Shown one piece after another: positions 41,758-51,337 of a stretch of DNA of 64,000 nt; within the stretch, counting starts at the first letter, position 1, and each line of letters begins with the position of its first letter. Where the stretch lies: the NCBI GenBank assembly GCA_018136815.1, contig CM030935.1:2736292-2800291 (forward strand), in the 5' to 3' direction. Under the pieces are notes generated by a model, which was not told the origin of the DNA, made no database searches, and worked only from the letters and a program-made list of their open reading frames with translations. The stretch comes from Isochrysis galbana (lineage: Eukaryota; Haptophyta; Isochrysidales; Isochrysidaceae). Made by a program: the position numbers and the translations under genes.

Positions 41758-42662
41758 ATGCTCCTGGCATGTCTGATGGCTTGCCAAGAGCAGATGCAGC
41801 ATTATCCCCCCCTGCTGAAGCGGCAGAGTTTCTGGTGGGGTGTACATAGGGCGTTGTCTTCCGAAAAGACGCCGAGTTGTGAAATTTTCAATATGAAGTG
41901 GCCATCCGGAAGTGCCCGCGATGTCGGGTAGAGCGCCTGTCTTCCTGTCTTCCGCGTCTTTCCCATGGTCGACAAGTGAAACGGGCGGGCTGCGGCGCCG
42001 ATCTGGCGCGTCTCTCGATCTCGTGAACCGAGTCGCAGCCGATCTCTCATCGCCCTCTCGATCTCATTTCTCATTTTGTCGCCCTTGTCTCCACAGACCG
42101 ATGGACCGACGGACGTCACCAGCGCACGAGATGATATCGTAAATGATGACATTACTCACATTACCTCCACGCGCCCTCACAGCCACGCCAATCGCGCCCG
42201 CCGCCCACGCACACCGCGTCGAACTCAGCGCAGGAGAGGTCGTCTTGGCGCGGTCGCTTCGGCGACAAGGGCGTGTCCATGAGTGCGTCATCCATCGCGG
42301 CGAGGGCGGCGGCGGCGAGCGGCGAGGGCGGGAGGCGGCGCGCGCTCCATGACCCTATCGTTTTAACGATACTTGAACCCTTGTACCCTTGAGCCCCCAG
42401 TGCCTTGTGTGTGGTCTCTCTTTGCAGAAACCACCCCCTAGAGACTAGAGATTGACTCAATTTATTCCTATGGACCCAGAACCTACTTTTATAAGTGGGG
42501 GTCAATGGGGGCCTCGCGTCCCCCTCTCTCCATCGCGGACACAGCAGCCTTTGCTCAACACGTTCACACTGTCGCATTCGCGAATCGACACTCGTTAGGC
42601 TTCGCTCTTCTCTTCGTCGTTCGGCATTTATCGGTATAATTCTCTGCTTTCTCTCGTTCTCG
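41758..42662. other. Unassigned, possibly LINE 5' region
   Basis: No supported gene. The complement of 42285-42360 is similar to 38690-38765 (GATAGGGTCATGGAGCGCG), so at least part is repetitive. Confidence 0.35.
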
Positions 42663-42840
42663 GTCAAAAGCTTCGCTTGGATGCATGGGATCGTGGGTTG
42701 TGGAGCGCCCTCTCTCTTTCTCTCGAAAGAGACGGAAGTTTCCCCACCCTTCTTCCTCCTAGGCGCCTCGGAGGCAGAAGCTTCCCCTTCGCCATAGGTA
42801 GCGGCGTCCCACAAGGATGCCCGCTATCCCCGCTCGCCTT
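42663..42840 (+). pseudogene. LINE reverse transcriptase, 5' half (split by copia insertion)
   Basis: The frame encodes KLRLDAWDRGLW ... and the RT motif GSGVPQGCPLSPLAF, the typical LINE domain 3/4 'G.PQG.PLSP' box. It is interrupted exactly at 42840 by the LTR element and resumes at 46856 with AFLLTAEALTR. The 5' limit is not determined. Confidence 0.85.
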
Positions 42841-43453
42841 TATCACAGAGTGCCGTCATCTGCCAACACAACCCATTGGTCCTTACCGATAGAATCGGCT
42901 TTACCGATAACTTTGTCTGCCAGATTCCTTTTCATCAAGTCATCAGCCTCTTTCATCATGTGCACCACCTTCTGGACTCTTCTCTACATTATCATCTGCA
43001 GTCGATGCACATCGAGTTCTTGGGGTTCCCGAGTCATTTGCACATCGACTTCTAGACCTCGCCTTCATCTTGGGGATCTCAGCTCACTCTAGATCGACTT
43101 AGTGCACCTAAGGAATCTCACCTTCATCAACACTCACGACGCTTCATCGGCTCATACTAAGGCAATACTCGCCGATTCCCTAAATCCTTGATTCCTTCTT
43201 TGTTCCCTCGCACGCCTTCCTGTTTGTCTCAGAGTATTATCCAAAGAACCGTGGTGGGGTATATGTAAGGGTTTGTGCGTGTGTGATCGTTGTAGAATCA
43301 CCGTGCCCCAGGGGTATCTTGAGTTCCCCAGTGCCCCAAGGTGTCCCAGTTTCTGACCTCTCTCACCCCTGTACCACTGTCTCTCTCACTGTCTGTCATG
43401 ACCCTCCTCCTTTTTGTTGCCGCCCTGGCTGCTTCCTGGCATCCAGCGCGATA
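42841..43453 (+). repeat. 5' LTR of the copia-type element
   Basis: 613 bp, begins TATCACAGAGTGCCGTCATC and ends CATCCAGCGCGATA. It carries the promoter by analogy with other LTR elements; no TATA box is assigned with confidence. Confidence 0.93.
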
Positions 43454-43484
43454 TGGAGCTCCCACCCAGGTGTGTGCCACTGCC

Positions 43485-46136
43485 ATGCCTCTGCCCATGC
43501 CTGCCTGCCTGTCCCTGCCAGACTCGCACTCGCTCGTCGCACTCGACGAGCCTCGAACTGCAGCATGCGCACCTCACCGCAAGCGAGCGTCATCCCATTG
43601 CACCAAGGGGGAGACCTTGGGGGCAGTGGGATGGGCCCTCTTCCTCCCCTGCCCCTTCTGTCTGCCTCAGGGTGAGCCCTCTGCAAAAATCTGCGATGAA
43701 CTCGTGTCGAAGAACGCCGTCACCGGCGTCTTTTCACCAAAACGCCCAAGCGCATCGCCTTATCGTCCCACTCTTCCTTTCTTACATCTCCACCCCAAGG
43801 CCCTTTGGCATGGAGGAGGTGTTTCCTCTCCCTCTATCCTTTCCCTTATGTCTCAGGTCTCTAGCTTTGGTGAAAATCTCTCCCCCATCATAAACACGCA
43901 AGAGGAATCTCGCGGTTTCCTAAACCTCTCTCCTACGCGCGTTTGCACGCAATTCTCACTCTCACTTCAGCCACCACCCCTCACTCCCCCCCTTCTGGGA
44001 TGGGGTGGACTTCTCTTCTCTGATAAATGGTTGCAGGCCCTCCTTGACCAGCTGTCATTCTATGGAGCCCTCCATTCTGTCCCATCTGGACCTCTACACT
44101 CATCACGTGCCGCTCGTCGCTCCGCCACTCGCCGCCGCCGCCACTCACGTGCTATCTACTTCTCCATCTCCTATGTTGGAGTTTTGGGACTTCTCTTCTC
44201 TGATACATGGTTGCAGGCCCTTCTTGACCAGCTGTCATTCTATGGAGCCCTCCATTCTGTCCCATCTGGACCTCTACACTCATCACGTGCCGCTCGTCGC
44301 GCCGCCACTCGCCGCCGCCGCCACTCACGTGCTATCTACTCCTCCATCTCCTATGTTGGAAATTTTATGGAGTCCCTCCATCACCTCCTTGGTTGCTGCC
44401 ACTTGGCTTTCTCGCTCCTGCGACACCTACCCACTTCTGCTGTTTGTGCCTCATTTGTTGCCGCCGAAGACTTGCACATTCGGAGCAATGCTTGGCTTGT
44501 CGCCTTGCTCACAACTTCTACGGTTGTGCGCCATACAGCCGGTCGCATCCTATCACTCTTACTCTACGAGGCTTACTACTCACTCAGCTCTTGGGCTACC
44601 TCTCTTCTCTCGGCATCTTTCTCTCTCTACCTCCGTGCCAGAACCCTCTTCACTTGGGCAACCAAGCGCTTGACGTACAATCAATGCTGCGCCACAGACG
44701 AGGGGGGCGAAGATGATGCTCCTCTAGTTCTCCCACTCAAGAAGAAGAAGTCCGGCTACGCGGCTTTTCTAGCCCGTGAACGCCATCGGAACCTTTTGGA
44801 ATCCAAACGCCTTCACGCTCGCGCCAAGTCCGGAGACCTTGCCTCACACGCTCTGCTCTATCGACGCCTCGGTTTTCCTTACGCTGATCAATGGTCGCTT
44901 GTGCCCACCGCCACCGTTGGCCACAACCTGTCTCGCCACCGCCCCCCGACTGGCCTCCCCATGCCGGAAGCAGTTGTCCGTGGTCGCATGCGCGCCGCCC
45001 CCTTCTCCCGCCTCCCAACTTCCCTTGACGCCCAACCGCCTCCCGGAGCCATGGTCTACATGGACTTTGCCGGCCCGCTTTTGGAGAGCATCCTCTTCAA
45101 GTACACATGCTACTGCGGTACTGTGGATGCTGGTAGCGGCTTCACCCGGGTATGGCCCGCGCGAGCCATGACCGCCGAGGTCGCAGCCTCAGCTCTAGGC
45201 CAATTCATTGCAGACGTCGCCGCTCATCTTCGCTCCCTTGACGGCACATACAAGCCCTCCATTGTGCGATCCGACAAGGGAAGCGCTTTCCTCTCCTATC
45301 ACTTCCGAGACTTCCTTGCTCACCGTCGTATCCGTGCAAGCTACTCATCGGAATACACGCCGCAACAAAACTCACATGTGGAACGTATGTGGGGCGTCAC
45401 CTTTGGTACAGCCCGCGTCCTTCTTGCTGCTGCTGGTCTGCCTCCGTCCTTTCATCCCTTTGCCATGCAGACAGCGGTTTGGATCACCAACAGGCTTCCA
45501 CGACCTTCTCGCCGGAACTTGTCGCCTTATCAACTCCTCACTGGGCATCCCCCTGACATCCGTTGTCTCTATGCTTTTGGTTGCCTTTGTGCCGTCGTTG
45601 CCCCCGTGCCGCGACGTGTTGGCGATCGCCACTTCGCCGACAGAGGTTGGTATGGCCTCTACATGGGGCCTTCTGAGGAGAGCCCTGGCCATGTTGTCTA
45701 CTTACTCGACTCCAAACGTGTCATTGTTGCAGCCAAGATCCGCGTATGGGAGGACCAGTTCCCAGGCCTCAAGGATGAGCCTAGACCCAACTGGCTTGAG
45801 AATGACGACGATCCAGCTGCATTTGCACCTGCCCCCTCCCCTGACCCCGTTGCCTTCAAAAAGACCAAGCACATAATGCGCGCCGCCGCTTTCCTCCGCG
45901 ATCTCGTTGCAAAGCGCGCCCTCGCTATGCGACATGTCCCCGGTAACCTTATGCTTGCTGACATCCTCACCAAGCCCCTTGGGCCCGCTCCCTTCTGCCG
46001 TCTCCTATCCCTTCTAAACGACTGCGCGTCCATCATTGCACAAAGTCTGACGAGTTCAAATTCAAGTTCCGCCGAAGAAGCTACGGCAGGAACAACGTCT
46101 GCCTCTAAGACTGCCTCTGACGAAAAGCTCCAATGA
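43485..46136 (+). CDS. Copia-type gag-integrase polyprotein with RT deleted
   Basis: One open frame from a Met just after the 5' LTR (the frame itself is open back into the LTR). Residues about 1-420 are gag-like and poorly conserved, with a 60-residue tandem duplication. From about 520 the copia integrase core appears: VYMDFAGPLLESILFKYTCY with the first Asp, VRSDKGSAFLSYHF with the second, and TPQQNSHVERMWG with Glu, then NRLPRPSRRNLSPYQLLTG and YAFGCLC. After WLENDDDP the sequence jumps to the end of RNase H: KTKHIMRAAAFLRDLVAK and ADILTKPLG. The whole RT with its YVDD box and most of RNase H are absent, yet the frame is preserved across the deletion. It may supply integrase but cannot reverse-transcribe itself. 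Confidence 0.9.
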   Translation: MPLPMPACLSLPDSHSLVALDEPRTAACAPHRKRASSHCTKGETLGAVGWALFLPCPFCLPQGEPSAKICDELVSKNAVTGVFSPKRPSASPYRPTLPFLHLHPKALWHGGGVSSPSILSLMSQVSSFGENLSPIINTQEESRGFLNLSPTRVCTQFSLSLQPPPLTPPLLGWGGLLFSDKWLQALLDQLSFYGALHSVPSGPLHSSRAARRSATRRRRHSRAIYFSISYVGVLGLLFSDTWLQALLDQLSFYGALHSVPSGPLHSSRAARRAATRRRRHSRAIYSSISYVGNFMESLHHLLGCCHLAFSLLRHLPTSAVCASFVAAEDLHIRSNAWLVALLTTSTVVRHTAGRILSLLLYEAYYSLSSWATSLLSASFSLYLRARTLFTWATKRLTYNQCCATDEGGEDDAPLVLPLKKKKSGYAAFLARERHRNLLESKRLHARAKSGDLASHALLYRRLGFPYADQWSLVPTATVGHNLSRHRPPTGLPMPEAVVRGRMRAAPFSRLPTSLDAQPPPGAMVYMDFAGPLLESILFKYTCYCGTVDAGSGFTRVWPARAMTAEVAASALGQFIADVAAHLRSLDGTYKPSIVRSDKGSAFLSYHFRDFLAHRRIRASYSSEYTPQQNSHVERMWGVTFGTARVLLAAAGLPPSFHPFAMQTAVWITNRLPRPSRRNLSPYQLLTGHPPDIRCLYAFGCLCAVVAPVPRRVGDRHFADRGWYGLYMGPSEESPGHVVYLLDSKRVIVAAKIRVWEDQFPGLKDEPRPNWLENDDDPAAFAPAPSPDPVAFKKTKHIMRAAAFLRDLVAKRALAMRHVPGNLMLADILTKPLGPAPFCRLLSLLNDCASIIAQSLTSSNSSSAEEATAGTTSASKTASDEKLQ
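44007..44366 (+). repeat. Two 180-bp tandem units in the copia gag
   Basis: Units 44007-44186 and 44187-44366 differ at only a few positions and encode 60 residues each (FSDTWLQALLDQLSFYGALH...RRRRHSRAIY). The length, a multiple of three, keeps the frame. Confidence 0.95.
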
Positions 46137-46242
46137 CATATACCACTCCGAGTATTACGACTGTCATGCAAGGCATTCTCCATTCTTCTACCCTTATCCT
46201 CTGTATCTAAGCCTCACCCTCCGTGCTCGCCTTATGGGGGGG

Positions 46243-46855
46243 TATCACAGAGTGCCGTCATCTGCCAACACAACCCATTGGTCCTTACCGATAGAATCGG
46301 CTTTACCGATAACTTTGTCTGCCAGATTCCTTTTCATCAAGTCATCAGCCTCTTTCATCATGTGCACCACCTTCTGGACTCTTCTCTACATTATCATCTG
46401 CAGTCGATGCACATCGAGTTCTTGGGGTTCCCGAGTCATTTGCACATCGACTTCTAGACCTCGCCTTCATCTTGGGGATCTCAGCTCACTCTAGATCGAC
46501 TTAGTGCACCTAAGGAATCTCACCTTCATCAACACTCACGACGCTTCATCGGCTCATACTAAGGCAATACTCGCCGATTCCCTAAATCCTTGATTCCTTC
46601 TTTGTTCCCTCGCACGCCTTCCTGTTTGTCTCAGAGTATTATCCAAAGAACCGTGGTGGGGTATATGTAAGGGTTTGTGCGTGTGTGATCGTTGTAGAAT
46701 CACCGTGCCCCAGGGGTATCTTGAGTTCCCCAGTGCCCCAAGGTGTCCCAGTTTCTGACCTCTCTCACCCCTGTACCACTGTCTCTCTCACTGTCTGTCA
46801 TGACCCTCCTCCTTTTTGTTGCCGCCCTGGCTGCTTCCTGGCATCCAGCGCGATA
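46243..46855 (+). repeat. 3' LTR of the copia-type element
   Basis: 613 bp, same ends as the 5' LTR at a constant offset of 3,402 bp with no indel noticed. Confidence 0.93.
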
Positions 46856-47035
46856 GCCTTCCTCCTCACGGCGGAAGCCCTCACCCGAGTGATCAACAAT
46901 GATGACAACATCAACGGGATCATAATCAACGGAGCCGAAATCAAAATAAGCCAATTCGCAGACGACACGCAACTGCTAACAACTGACTATCACAGCTTGC
47001 GACGGGCCCTGAAATGGGTCGACAGATACGCGAAG
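46856..47035 (+). pseudogene. LINE reverse transcriptase, continuation after copia insertion
   Basis: Continues the LINE frame with AFLLTAEALTRVINNDDNI, then the RT catalytic box SQFADDTQLL and ALKWVDRYAKA. It ends abruptly at about 47036 where gypsy integrase sequence begins in the same frame. It is a paralog of the LINE at 51338-51840 (SQFADDTALI). Confidence 0.9.
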
Positions 47036-47036
47036 G

Positions 47037-47626
47037 CGCCAGCCGTCGCCGCCTCTCGTTCTCGTACCACAACGGCATCCAGTCTGCAAGCCGACGAACG
47101 GTCGTCCAGGTTGTCCTCTACGACCAGGGATTCTATCAACCTCTCCTACCTCGACGTCGGTACACCCAACGCCGAGGCGCTCAAAGAGGCACAAGCCGAG
47201 GACCCCGACTGCCACGACCTCATCCGCTTTCTCTCCTCGTCTCCTCACAACCCCGACCTCGATCACCGCCGCTTGCGCTGGCTCAGCCGCGAATCTTCGC
47301 GATGCCTGTTGCGATCTGGACTACTCTACCGACGAGTGCCAACGAGGGATGGCGAGAAGCTTTGCCTCTACGTGCCGAAGACGATGCGCCGTGCCTACCT
47401 CGAAGCCTTTCACGACCACCTGTGCCACCTCGGCGACAACCGGATGGCGCGCCTTCTACGCGACCGATATTTTTGGCCTGGCATGAACGCAGACGTCTGT
47501 GAGCACGTTCGCCAATGCCACGAGTGCACCTTAGCTAAGCCTCCCTTCCGTCACCTCGCAGATCCGAAGGGACCGCAGGTCGGCGCCTATCCGTTCGACA
47601 TCGTCTTTTGCGACGTCGTGTCGATA
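47037..47626 (+). pseudogene. Ty3/gypsy pol fragment fused to the LINE
   Basis: Over 95% identical to the complement of 28970-29557. It starts in the RNase H-integrase spacer (PAVAASRSRTTTASS) and includes the whole integrase zinc finger (HDHLCHLGDNRMARLL ... CHECTLAKPP), ending at FDIVFCDVVS before the catalytic core. A single 399-aa frame runs from the copia LTR through the LINE and this piece to 47884; the last 85 residues are unrelated. Confidence 0.9.
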
Positions 47627-48116
47627 TCGGAGGCCACCGGGTGCGTCGAGAGTTTTGTTTTTGCCCCGCAAGAGCCAAAAGCAGCAAAAACTCTCATTGG
47701 GCTTCAAAACCAAGCTTGGTCTCCGCTGAAGGTCGAAAAGAACCCATGCCAAAGAGCATTTCATCTCGTGGGAGCAAGTTCTAGGGAGCTCATCATGAGC
47801 CTCAAATCGTGTCCTCAGGTGTTTGCGGCAATTCGTAGGACAACGCCGTTTTTTGCCGGGAAGGCTTCCGCGAGTGGCAAATAACTCATTATGCTTTGAG
47901 AATGGTGTCTTGAGCCTCTAGGAGGACCCAATGAGGGCAATGAGATGAACACAGAAACCAAATCCTAGCTCCCCATTCCTATATTGAACCGTGTCTTCAT
48001 AGTTCACAACGTCGTCCTACATTGTAGGACTCGTCCTATAAAGCTGGGTACCTTTATCCGATAGGCCGCCTACGGACGCGAGGCGCGTGGGTTGCCAAGG
48101 ATGGAGTCTCAGGAGC
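47627..48116. other. Unassigned, repeat-like
   Basis: No gene recognised. It contains CCAAATCCTAGCTCCCCATTC (47961-47981), an inverted relative of the 23-bp tandem repeat at 31998. Confidence 0.35.
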
Positions 48117-48124
48117 CTTACCCG

Positions 48125-48321
48125 CCTACATGTGATACACAGTCAAACTTAGAAAAAATAAAACAGCAAAAAAACAGTATGTTTTTTGCCGTCGAAAAAA
48201 ACAGAGAAAAACAGTGTAAAGAAATATGCGCGGCGTAGGGGGGCCGCCCGAAATAAAACAGCGAAAAACATATGTTTTGGGCCTCCGAAAAAAAACACTG
48301 CTCCTGTGTTTCACATGTAGG
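48125..48321. mobile_element. 197-bp hAT-type MITE with 8-bp target duplication
   Basis: Inverted ends CCTACATGTGATACACAG and its complement (one mismatch in 18) enclose an A/T-rich 197-bp element. A perfect 8-bp duplication CTTACCCG flanks it (48117-48124 and 48322-48329), the size made by hAT transposases. The interior has internal near-repeats (AAACAGCAAAAAAACA / AAACAGCGAAAAACA) and no coding frame. Confidence 0.92.
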
Positions 48322-48329
48322 CTTACCCG

Positions 48330-48844
48330 GATCCTGGGGTCAGTCCATCTCCACAAGATCACTATATCCGGAAGCTCACGCCTGTCGTCTGTCGTCCTCG
48401 GATGAGGTAGGTGAGATGTGAGATACCTACCGGTATTCGGGCCACCCACTACAACCTAGCAAAAGCCACTCTCCACTCTCTAGTAGAAGGCTAAAGTAGA
48501 AGGTAGAAGGTGAAGGTGGCGGCACGAAAAGAATCTCTAGAGAGAGATCTAGAGCAGGTAGTAAAGCAGGGAGTATAAAAGGAATCCCTAGAGTAGTAGA
48601 GATCTCTTTCGTACCTACTTTACCGGCACGCATTGCCTCCCAGCCAGTGGAGACGGGGAGATGGGAGAGATGCGGAAGACTACCAAAAGAGATACGTATA
48701 CTTGAAGTACTGATTCGGTAAAAGAGGAGAGAGAGAGGGCGCACAGAAGAAGAGGCCTCGACACCCTGCATTATCCAGCTTCACAGGGGGAGAGGCTCTT
48801 CCGCGCGGGGAAAGGGGGGGGGGGGGGGGGCGGCGGGGGAGGCC
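48330..48844. other. 5' flank of the VTT gene
   Basis: No gene. Contains repeated AGTAGAAGG-like and TCTAGAGAGAG motifs, and a G-rich run 48817-48840 just before the ATG. Confidence 0.4.
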
Positions 48845-50282
48845 ATGCCGAGGAGCCTGCCGATCGTCGCGCTGCTCGCCGTCCCGCTAACCGCCTTCCA
48901 GCTGGGCGGCACACCAGGGCAGGTCCACCGAGTGCATACCGTCCCCGGCCATCGGGTAGTCGCGCCCAGGTCCGCACCACTCACGTGCGGGCATGGTGCA
49001 GGTTAAGCGCAGAGAGAGGGGGGAGAGAGAGGGAGGGAGGGAGGGAGGGAGGGAGGGAGGGAGGGAGAGAGAGAGGGAGGGAAGGAGGGAGGGGGGGGAG
49101 GAGGGAGGGAGAGGGAGGAGGGAGGGAGAGAGAGAGGGAGAGAGAGAGAGAGCTGTTTACACCTTGGCCTCTGCTGTCCTGGCCACAGACTGGCCACAGG
49201 CCAACGCGAGAGCGTGCACGCACAGCTCGGCAAGCACAAGAGCAACAACAACTCCTCTGAAGGCCCTCGTGGCAACAGTGCAGGCCTGGCCGCAGGCTCA
49301 GCACTCGCTGCATCTGCCCTCGTCTTTGAGGCGCTCCAAGTGGCAGGCACAGCCATAGTCTTTCTTGTTGCGCAGCAGTACACCGGCACCGAGAGTCCTG
49401 TCGAGGTCAGCTGTGCGGCCCCTTCAGGATATCCTGTCCATCTACTTCCCATAGCGGGATTCAGGAAGAGACAGACGCGCATATCTTGTCCCTTGTGCCT
49501 TTCACTTGTGTTTGTAGGTGGTGGCCCTTCTGATCGACTACCTTCAGTCCTTGGGAGATGCGGGCTATGCTGTCTTCGCTGCGTCAATGGTATTTCTCCA
49601 AGTGATACCTGTGGCAGCCGCTTTCGTGCTTACAGTGTCCGCAGGCGCGATTTTCGGGCCTGCTAAGGGCACTGCTGTTGTGCTCACGTGCTCCACCATT
49701 TCGGCCTCCATCTCGTTTCTTCTAGCCCGAGTCTTTGGCCGATCGCTGGTGCTCGAATCAGCGCAAGAATCGCCCACCTACCAGGCGCTCGACAAAGCCT
49801 TTTCCCAGGCTGGCTTTGCGACGGCCTTCACCCTGATCTTGCTATTGAGGCGCGCATCTGCCCAAATGACTAGAATGCAAAGAGCTCTCTCGGCATAGCA
49901 TTGGATAGAGCCCACGCCCCTCCAATCATTGGGTTGAGCGTCTTCACCCTCCGCTTTCTGCAGATTATCTCCTATCCTGCCTTTTTCATGGGCGAACTAC
50001 GTTTTTGGCCTGTCGGGAGTACCATGGGCCCCGTTTGCACTCGGCACATTGGTCGGCTGCTTACCAGCGGTTGCGGCCTATGTATCATCGGGCAGTCTAG
50101 GAGCGGAAATTGCGGTCAATGGTGGTGAATCCAACCCGTTGTTGCTTGGGCTTGGAATACTCGCGACGATTGGTGCCGTGACTTTGGCGGGCAACGTCGC
50201 TGGAAACGCTCTCAAAGCACAGGGGTTGGATCTTGATCTCGAGGGAGAAGGCAAGACTTTCTCTACAAATGACCTCGATTGA
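48845..50282 (+). CDS. VTT-domain (TVP38/TMEM64/DedA-like) membrane protein, 4 exons
   Basis: VTT proteins are polytopic membrane proteins of the secretory pathway (and plastids in algae); relatives act as lipid scramblases. Exons are 48845-49001, 49200-49405, 49518-49849 and 49964-50282; all phases match and give 337 aa. Exon 1 encodes a cleavable-looking N-terminus, MPRSLPIVALLAVPLTAFQL, then a basic stretch. Exon 3 has VVALLIDYLQSLGDAGYAVF, LQVIPVAAAFVLTVSAGAIFG and a reentrant-type segment; exon 4 has the family motif RLSPILPFSWANYVFGLSGV (its R is split by the intron), FALGTLVGCLPAVAAYVSSG and a last hydrophobic helix LLLGLGILATIGAVTLAG. Intron 3 has a GC donor (AG|GCGCGC), required by both frame and family motif. 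Intron 1 contains a (GGGA)n microsatellite. Confidence 0.9.
49011..49155. repeat. (GGGA)n/(GA)n microsatellite in intron 1
   Basis: About 145 bp of almost pure purine, mostly GGGAGGGA units grading into GAGAGA, inside the first intron of the VTT gene. Confidence 0.95.
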
Positions 50283-51122
50283 TGGAAAACAACGAGGAAC
50301 GACTGGGATACTTGTGTGACTACGGTCCTAGATGGCCCACTTCGCTTAGGAGCTTGATGCACCGGAATCGGGCCTCCCTTCTTGTCTCGAGCCCTTTTCA
50401 TTCTTCTTGTGAGCGCAGTGCGCACTACGCATGATTCTCCATCGGTACAGAGACGGCCCAGGCTTCTTGCGAGGCCGAAGATGTCGCAGACAACTGTGAT
50501 CGCCGCAGCATATATAGGGTACCGGACCCCCCACGGAGGATCCGATGCTTTTTTAGTTGGAGCAACAGGTTGGTTGTCAGACTCAAGGTGTGAGTAAGAG
50601 AAGGAGTTCTGTACGAGAGCAGCAGCAACGCAGGCTAGGCGTTCGAAATACCGCCGAGGTACAAATGGACATTTGTGCGAGAGATTTGATGTGCAACTTA
50701 GGTTAGAGCGCTTCTAGTCCTTTCACGCGTGGTTGAGAGTTGTATGTACTTGTGTCGTGTACCGTGCACTGTATTTGCATGGCGCCTCACGCCGTGCCCA
50801 TGGGCTCTACAACCCCTTACCCCATGAACACAAGCACAAACACCGAACGAAAACAATGGCAATGAGCAAAGAAAGGCCGAAAGTCCTTAGAGCCAAGATT
50901 TAGAAAAAGACTAAAGAGGGGCGGCGGCCGCGGACGGTACGAGAACTGGGTATGGAGGCCGAAAGTCGCCCAAGAGTAAGAGACTAAAGAGGGGCGGCGA
51001 CCGCCCAACGGTACGAGAACTGGGTATGGAGGCTTGTTGCTTGTTGCGGGTAGGGGGAGTCCGTCCCTACGTACGAGAAAAAAAGCATCTGAAGATTTAG
51101 ACTACTACTACTACAGCTAGCT
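50283..51122. other. Intergenic with a 74-bp tandem duplication
   Basis: No gene. AAAGAGGGGCGGCGGCCGC...GGTACGAGAACTGGGTATGG at 50912 recurs at about 50986 as AAAGAGGGGCGGCGACCGC...GGTACGAGAACTGGGTATGG, a tandem duplication of roughly 74 bp. The piece 51088-51121 is related to 17483-17511. Confidence 0.6.
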
Positions 51123-51264
51123 AAGTCGCGTTCCGTCGAAAGAGGACCAGGCGGTAGTTTTGTTCTTTACTTAGAATGTTATGTTTTCGCAGAGGACCAG
51201 GCGGTAGTTTTGTTTTTACTTAAAAACCCTTTTAATATTCTCGCCTCACACGTGGCACTGAACG
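51123..51264 (+). repeat. CGCGTTCCGTC dispersed repeat, copy 5
   Basis: AAGTCGCGTTCCGTCGAAAG, then AGGACCAGGCGGTAGTTTTG twice (51147 and 51194), then TTCTCGCCTCACACGTGGCA, which recurs at 62022-62041 directly before the deleted retroelement copy. Confidence 0.8.
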
Positions 51265-51337
51265 GCGCTAACGAAGCCACGCCCATTCTCTTTCCACTTC
51301 CTCACTTCCCGCCTTGCGGCAACTCCCCTCGTGCTCT

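Larger units (their letters stand above)
42841..46855 (+). mobile_element. Recent copia-type LTR retroelement lacking reverse transcriptase, 4,015 bp
   Basis: LTRs are 42841-43453 and 46243-46855, both 613 bp, with no difference noticed. The ends form a short inverted repeat, TATCAC...GCGATA, instead of the usual TG...CA. A 5-bp target duplication GCCTT flanks it (42836-42840 and 46856-46860), and removing one copy restores the LINE frame SPLAFLLTAEALTR. A primer-binding-site candidate TGGAGCTCCCACCCAGG starts directly after the 5' LTR (43454), and ATGGGGGGG abuts the 3' LTR as polypurine tract. Identical LTRs indicate a very recent insertion although the internal region lacks RT, so it was probably mobilised in trans. 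Confidence 0.93.

Noticed and set aside
42161-42814. 217-aa minus-strand frame
   Set aside because: Mostly antisense to the LINE RT and repeat sequence; no recognisable domain.
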